A stretch of DNA of 64,000 nt from NCBI RefSeq assembly GCF_025370935.1, contig NC_133494.1, positions 14,080,678 through 14,144,677 on the forward strand, read 5' to 3'. A program made the position numbers and the translations under genes. Origin of the DNA: Choristoneura fumiferana. Lineage: Eukaryota > Arthropoda > Insecta > Lepidoptera > Tortricidae. The notes under the pieces are model-generated. The model worked only from the letters and a program-made list of their open reading frames with translations. It ran no database searches and was not told where the DNA came from. Positions 59,204-64,000 of this stretch are shown piece by piece. Position 1 is the stretch's first letter. Each line of letters opens with the position of its first letter.

Positions 59204-60341
59204 TGTGACTAACCCCCCCCCTATATAAATACTTTTCCCTTCTCTCCAAAGCTCAAACTCTACTAGCTCAGCTAAACCTAAAGTTAACTGCTAATTAAAT
59301 CAAAACTCCTAAGCTCATAGCTATGACCTACCTATGTGCAGCCTACCTATATAACTAGGGCTTATGAGTCCTACTGAGATGTCTGAAACCTACTATATGA
59401 TAGCGTGATGATGTGAATTGGCCATGTGATCGTCTAGTGGTTGTCTAGTGCCTAAATAAAATGATTGACCCTTCGTTGTGTCCGTCCTAGGTAACCCATA
59501 CGGTACTTTTAGTGAAGAAGTAAAGATTGGTTGGTCTGAATTTAAGCTACAACTAATTATCTACCTACCTATAACGCAGCTAAGAACACATTACTAGAAA
59601 ATAACTAATTTGACTAGGAATATAGAATGCTGTAGTATGTTATGGAATGCTGTTAGGGGAACAGGGGCAAGTTGTATCCATGACTACCTGAGAGGAACAA
59701 GTATAGCTCTAAGGTATGACATTCTGAAATAAAGCGCATTAATAAATGCTTATGGTAGAACATAGTAAAATATCTAAGATTTAAGGAGATTAACCTAGTG
59801 ATTAAATAGGTCTGTGAAGTTTATTAAAATCATGACTTTTAAAACACTTAGCTATAATAACAAACCAAGATTTCTAAAATGCTAAGAAGGGAAGAACACA
59901 GGATTAGTAAAAACACAGTGTAAAATAAAAACAGTAAAATGTTGATTTTAAACAACATGTAAAAGAGATAAACGATGAGATGAGATAGTCATATTAATTT
60001 AAAACACCGAACGATGAATGGAAGCGAAGGTTAGTTCTAAGTTTGAATAATGTATAGAGCTGTGAAAAACGAAGAGCTTTATTGTTTTATCATTAAGTAT
60101 ATTATATTTCATTTGAATCCATGTATTCAATTGTGGTTAAATATAGTCACTCTTTCTTTTAATGTGATCATTTAGGTAAATAAATAAGCGATTCACCAAA
60201 TAATAGAGACCAGACGTGGTAAACAACAGAGGCTTATTTAATACATTGTGAACTTTGCAGTAGTTATTTAATTTTGTGTTTATTTATTTATTTATCATAT
60301 TTGTGAACGAAGCGGTACAAGATGTCTCTTGTTCCGTTTCA
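59204..60341. mobile_element. Solo LTR candidate, 1138 bp
   Basis: Absent from copy A, where a single ATAT lies at 11722-11725. Here ATAT flanks both ends (59200-59203 and 60342-60345). The inserted sequence starts TGTGACTAACCC and ends CCGTTTCA, i.e. TG...CA as in LTRs, with no TIR of any length and no coding frame. A 4-bp TSD fits Ty3/gypsy or Bel-Pao types. TATAAATA is at about 59223. With no second LTR or internal region nearby, a solo LTR from recombination is the simplest reading; the family is unknown. Confidence 0.7.
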
Positions 60342-60885
60342 ATATCCTAGTTCGAGGTTTTAATGTTTATGCATTATAGATATACTACTACACTTCAACC
60401 CCTGAAAACTGATTATAATATCGATGGTGGAAGTCTCAATTGACGTAAGGGACAAAATGCTACTTTTCAGGAGAGCGAAAAGAAGTTTTTGGTAATTTTC
60501 AAACCCTCACAGCATTGTTAAGGTTTAACTTAGCAGGACGTTATAATTACGTAAAATCTTGAATTTTCTTGCTTTTCAACGTGAAACTATAGACATTTTC
60601 GTAAAAAGCTTAATAAGAAAAATAGCTGTCCCTTACGCCCGTGACATACAGGTGTCATAGCCCCTTACACCCATAAACCGTAAATAAATAAATAATGTAG
60701 TAACCGATTTTTGGTCTTATAGGACATTTTATATTTTATTTGCTACATATTTGGACGTAAGTTCCTGTAGAAAAATTAAAAAAAATAGTGAATTAACTCA
60801 AAGAACCACTTTAATTATTTAAAATAACGCGCAAAAGCCATAATTTTGCACGTCCCCTTAAAAAATATGTAATTTGTAACATTTC

Positions 60886-62072
60886 TTTCGGAAGCCGGCT
60901 TCCGAAAAGGCTATAGTACCGTAGACCACATACATGCGCTGCGGCAGGTTATACAGAAGACTGAAGAGTATAACCTCCCCTTTGCCTTGCATTTGTGGAC
61001 TACGAGAAAGCCTTCGATTCGATCGAGACTTGGGCTGTGCTGCAGGCTCTCCAGCGGTGCCAAGTTGACTATCGGTATATCGAAGTGTTGAAGTGTCTGT
61101 ACGAAAACGCCACTATGTCCGTCCGATTACAGGATCAGAGCACGAAGCCTATTCCTCTGCAGCGGGGAGTCAGACAAGGAGATGTGATCTCTCCGAAACT
61201 GTTCACCGCTGCATTGGAGGATGCTTTTAAGGTTTTGGACTGGAAAGGACGAGGCATCAACATTAATGGCGAGTACTTCACTCATCTTCGATTCGCCGAC
61301 GACATTGTAATCATGGCTGAGACCATGGAGGACCTCGGTGCTATGCTCGCTGACCTCAGTAGAGTTTCGACCGAGTTGGCCTGAAAATGAACATGGACAA
61401 GACGAAAGTCATGTCTAATGTCCATGTTGTACCAACTCCCGTAATAGTCGGAGACTCTGCGCTCGAAGTTGTTGACGACTATGTATACCTGGGACAAACG
61501 GTCCAGTTAGGTAGGTCCAACTTTAAGAAAGAGATCACTCGTCGAATCCGACTCGGCTGGGCAGCGTTCGGGAAGCTTCGCAGTGTCTTTTCGTCCAAAT
61601 TACCGCAGTGTTTGAAGTCAAAAGTCTTTGACCAGTGTGTGTTGCCAGTGATGACATACGGATCTGAGACGTGGGCGCTAACGATGGGCCTCATGAGAAA
61701 ACTCAAAGTCACTCAGAGGGCTATGGAGAGGGCTATGCTCGGGTTTCTCTGCGGGATAGAATTAGAAATGATGATATCCGCAGTAGAACTAAGGTTACCG
61801 ACATAGCCCGAAGAATTGCGAAACTAAAGTGGCAGTGGGCGGGGCACATTGCTCGCAGGACGGATGGCCGATGGGGCCAGAAGGTTCTCGAATGGCGTCC
61901 GCGGACCGGGGACGAGCTGTCAGTAGGCCTCCAACAAGATGGAGCGACGACTTGGTTAAGATCGCGGGATCGCGGTGGATGCCGAAAGCACAAGACCGGT
62001 CTGAGTGGAGAGCCTTTGGGGAGGCCTATGTCCAGCAGTGGACGTCTTTCGGCTGACATGATGAACATTTTC
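60886..62072 (+). pseudogene. RTE-clade LINE reverse transcriptase, 5' truncated, inside the TIR element
   Basis: The reading begins EAGFRKGYSTVDHIHALRQV, then VDYEKAFDSIETW (RT motif A), RGVRQGDVISPKLF, HLRFADDIVIMAETMEDLG (catalytic FADD), and after a frameshift near 61382 MNMDKTKVMSNV, VFSSKLPQCLKSKVFDQC and LPVMTYGSETWAL. After another shift near 61770, KVTDIARRIAKLKWQWAGHI appears, and a third near 61910 precedes SDDLVKIAGSRWM and the CCAGCAGTGGACG terminus with only a short GAT tail. At least three frameshifts make it dead. The endonuclease and 5' RT are missing. It is the most complete RTE copy here and nearly identical to those at 4360 and 46997, so that subfamily spread fairly recently. 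Confidence 0.9.
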
Positions 62073-62082
62073 TTGCACATTT

Positions 62083-62480
62083 GGGAGTATTCTTGCTTGA
62101 TTTGTTGTTTGCATGCATGCTTGCCTTCTGGCGTCACGCTTGCTTGCATGCATGCTTGCACTATTTATGCTTCCTCTAACACACTGATTGCAGCTGTGAG
62201 GGTGGGACGCCAGCCCGCTTCATGAGCGCTGGAGGAGATACCATAGACCGGTCATCGGGATCGGGGTAACCCGCGATGTTCATCTAACCCAGGCCGATAA
62301 AATTGCATGTTTGTTGATTTGATTGACAAAATTACATGCTCACTTGCAAGCCTGCTTAGGTGGTTGCTTAGGTACATGCTTGCTTGTTTGCTTGCTTGCA
62401 TGCTTGCTTGCATGCTTTCTTGCACGCTTGCTATTTCTTGCACATTTGGGAGTATGCTTGCTTGAGTTGTTGTTTCAATC
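62083..62480. repeat. CTTG-rich low-complexity region between two direct repeats
   Basis: CTTGCACATTTGGGAGTAT followed by CTTGCTTGA.TTGTTGTTT occurs at about 62073-62112 and again at about 62440-62478. Between and within are runs of GCTTGCTTGCATGCTTGC. It makes spurious Cys/Leu and Ala/Ser/Lys frames on both strands. Confidence 0.8.
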
Positions 62481-62576
62481 ACTACAAGTTCTAAAAACCA
62501 TCTGTTTTGATGCCTCCTAACATTAACAAGGTATTTTAATGAACTAAAAGAAGCAAGCAAGGTATTTTGCTTTAAG

Positions 62577-62900
62577 TGCCCCTTACACCCATAAAATAAC
62601 CTCAATTTTTAAAATGTCTGTTTGTTACTGTCCCTTATGACTAACAATTTACTCTAGTTTTAGCTTTTGATGTCCCTTACGCCCATAAGAGTATTCCTTA
62701 TTTTATAAGTTGCTGTTGTTTAATGCCCCTTACGACGTACCAATTACACCTTTTTTTTAAATGTCTGTTTGCTACTGCCCCTTACGACCGACAATTTACT
62801 CTAGCTCTTGCTTTTTATACCCCTTACGCCCATAAAAGTATTTATTATTTTATAAATTGCTGTTTTTTAATGTCCCTTACAACGTTCCGATTATACCATT
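62577..62900. repeat. Tandem repeat of about 150 bp carrying the TIR motif
   Basis: CCCTTACGCCCATAARAGTAT at about 62672 and 62822 marks one full period. Each unit contains two or three CCCTTACG-type motifs with TATTTTATAARTTGCTGTT and AATTTACTCTAGYT between them. A third, partial unit precedes (62581). Confidence 0.8.
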
Positions 62901-62944
62901 TTTAACCCTCAACGTACATAATTAATTATACAGGCCAATTATTA

Positions 62945-63003
62945 TTATGTATGCATCATCATCTCGGCCTATATACGTCCCATTGCTGGGCACAGGCTTC
63001 CTT
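62945..63003 (-). mobile_element. SINE 3' end inside the TIR element
   Basis: CATCATCATCTCGGCCTATA TACGTCCCATTGCTGGGCAC is the reverse of the SINE terminus. Confidence 0.75.
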
Positions 63004-63164
63004 TATTAGGATCTGTAACTTAGTAGCTTAAAATAAACAAAGTAGCTAAGAGAAATTTACCTCAACATCCTTGACTGAAATTCCATTACGGAAATGTTAG
63101 CTCGACGTCAAGCCATTAGGGGATCCATCAACTTAATCTTCTTTTTTTGTTTTGCTTTTGGCAT

Positions 63165-63287
63165 CTTATAAAAAAATACGCGCGTTGACAAAGAAAAAAC
63201 GTAGGCAATCAAATACGTCCTCCGTGTTTGACATGTCTGACACGACTGACCGAATGTGCAATGCGCAAACGCTGGGCGCGTGGAAGG
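63165..63287 (+). other. Possible exon-like remnant in the TIR element
   Basis: KIRALTKKKRRQSNTSSVFD and MSDTTDRMCNAQTLGAWKV are followed directly by GTAGGT, a plausible 5' splice site. A pyrimidine-rich stretch lies upstream at 63138-63160. The composition is less AT-rich than the surroundings. It could be a remnant of the element's own gene or a captured host exon; chance is possible. I do not recognise the protein. Confidence 0.25.
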
Positions 63288-63856
63288 TAGGTAGACGCGT
63301 TAGTATTTTGATGTTAGGTACAAGAAATAGGTACAGGCGGTAAGGTTACGCCCAACAACTTCTTGCTTTTTTATCTTATTCGTTATAAAATGTTGGGTGT
63401 AAAGTGCAATGAAACAATAATTGACCCATACGCCCTTTTATTATATTTGTTGGGGTTTTTTTAACGTCATGAGTCGAGTCGTAAAGGACATATGAGACTG
63501 CCACAGCCCCTTACGACCCAAATATTAAAAAAATAATACATTTACGCCATTTTTCAGCTCAAATATTTTATATCATGTCCCTTAAGCTATTTTATTTTTA
63601 AAATAATAAATGTTGATAACAGCAAAAGTAAGGGGCGTATCGTAACTTGAATACTACCAATCGACAGAGGAAAAAAAACTCTAATTTTCTATGTTTAAAA
63701 GTGATTTTCGGTATTTTGTCCCTTACGCCAATTGAGACTTCCACCATCGATATGTATATTGAAACTTTGCAGGCAATTAATATCACGGGTCAATTTACAC
63801 CATATTGCCTATATTTCTAAATAAAAAAAATATTTAGACCATCTATTATCAGAAAA

Positions 63857-64000
63857 ATTAGACACGAACTAGCTTTTGCCTGCGGCTTCGCCCGCGCTCG
63901 GGAATTGTGCATTTTTTCGGGATAAAAAGTAGCCTATGTCACTCTCTGACCCATAAACTACATATCTCTATGCCAAAAATCACGTCGATCCGTCGCTCCG
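63857..64000 (+). repeat. Lepidopteran repeat, copy B, cut by window end
   Basis: Counterpart of 11908-12050. It shows the duplication has not ended at 64000. Confidence 0.75.

Larger units (their letters stand above)
60421..63750. mobile_element. 3330 bp TIR element with internal TIR-motif repeats
   Basis: Left end TCGATGGTGGAAGTCTCAAT and right-end complement agree over 38 bp with one mismatch. Copy A has an empty site near 11796-11804, and TA lies at both edges (60419-60420 and 63751-63752). The inner part of the TIR, GTCCCTTACGCC in one orientation, recurs many times inside: about 60629, 60661, 62581, 62671, 62723, 62778, 62821, 62873, 63509 and, inverted, 63630. Such subterminal arrays usually bind transposase. 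No transposase frame is evident; the largest coding remnant is a captured RTE fragment. Superfamily unassigned. Confidence 0.88.
42292..64000. repeat. Copy B of the large direct duplication, expanded by insertions
   Basis: It repeats 1-12050 and is still matching at the window's last base, so the duplication continues beyond it. The extra length comes mainly from a CR1-like LINE (51541-56713), a solo-LTR candidate (59204-60341) and a 3.3 kb TIR element (60421-63750), with smaller blocks at 44235-44490 and around 46536-46905. B lacks material present in A near 5100-5245 and 9398-9588. The left junction at 42291/42292 cannot be called a true breakpoint, because A starts at the window edge. Confidence 0.97.

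Noticed and set aside
61733..62161. 142-residue minus-strand frame
   Set aside because: Antisense to the RTE C-terminal region and the CTTG-rich tract.
62083..62480. CRISPR-like or regulatory array from regular CTTG and CATGC units
   Set aside because: Units are 4 bp low-complexity repeats without spacers, in a eukaryotic transposon.
63040..63120. Minus-strand peptide NISVMEFQSRMLR followed by a GTAAAT donor-like sequence
   Set aside because: Too short, with an in-frame stop close by and no family I can name; kept only as a hint next to the 63165 stretch.

Overview
The window looks like AT-rich lepidopteran (moth or butterfly) nuclear DNA. The evidence is the dense set of interspersed repeats I recognise as lepidopteran: a tRNA-headed SINE ending in (GATGAT)n, RTE-clade LINE tails, a CR1-type LINE ending in (TTTGAC)n, several hairpin MITEs, and repeats ending ACTTTCGCATTT...ATTAGTA. 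I found no host gene I could defend. Almost every open frame is short and either lies in a repeat, is antisense to one, or breaks in the second copy. No rRNA, true tRNA gene or CRISPR was seen. A 100-N gap lies at 37344-37443.

The dominant structure is a large direct duplication. Positions 1-12050 (copy A) reappear in the same order and orientation at 42292-64000 (copy B). Identity by eye is about 97-99 percent or more, and both copies run off the window edges. Copy B is about 9.7 kb longer because it carries extra mobile elements. Comparing the copies gives natural empty sites that define four insertions with target duplications: (1) a 5.17 kb CR1-like LINE on the minus strand (51541-56713); (2) a 1138 bp TG...CA solo-LTR candidate (59204-60341, ATAT); (3) a 3330 bp element with 38 bp terminal inverted repeats and many internal copies of a TIR motif (60421-63750, TA); (4) a SINE present only in copy A (3661-3960, CAATGTAC). 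A fifth element, with about 30 bp TIRs and an 8 bp target duplication (AGGTGTAG), is in both copies but internally deleted in A (1915-2745 versus 44223-45326). It holds a decayed protein-coding block. The 100-N gap between the copies and the insertion polymorphisms make un-purged allelic haplotypes at least as likely as a true segmental duplication.

The region from 12.1 to 42.3 kb is a repeat graveyard: RTE, SINE and LINE tails, hairpin MITEs (16925, 18745, 31278, 36901, 38977), microsatellites, and long stretches with nothing recognisable.

The only substantial coding capacity is the CR1-like LINE. ORF1 has coiled coils and a degenerate SGNH-like C-terminus. ORF2 has an APE endonuclease and a reverse transcriptase with catalytic motifs intact. 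ORF1 and ORF2 share one reading frame, separated by two UAG codons 18 codons apart. The endonuclease's first catalytic motifs lie upstream of the first ATG of ORF2, so how ORF2 is translated is an open question.
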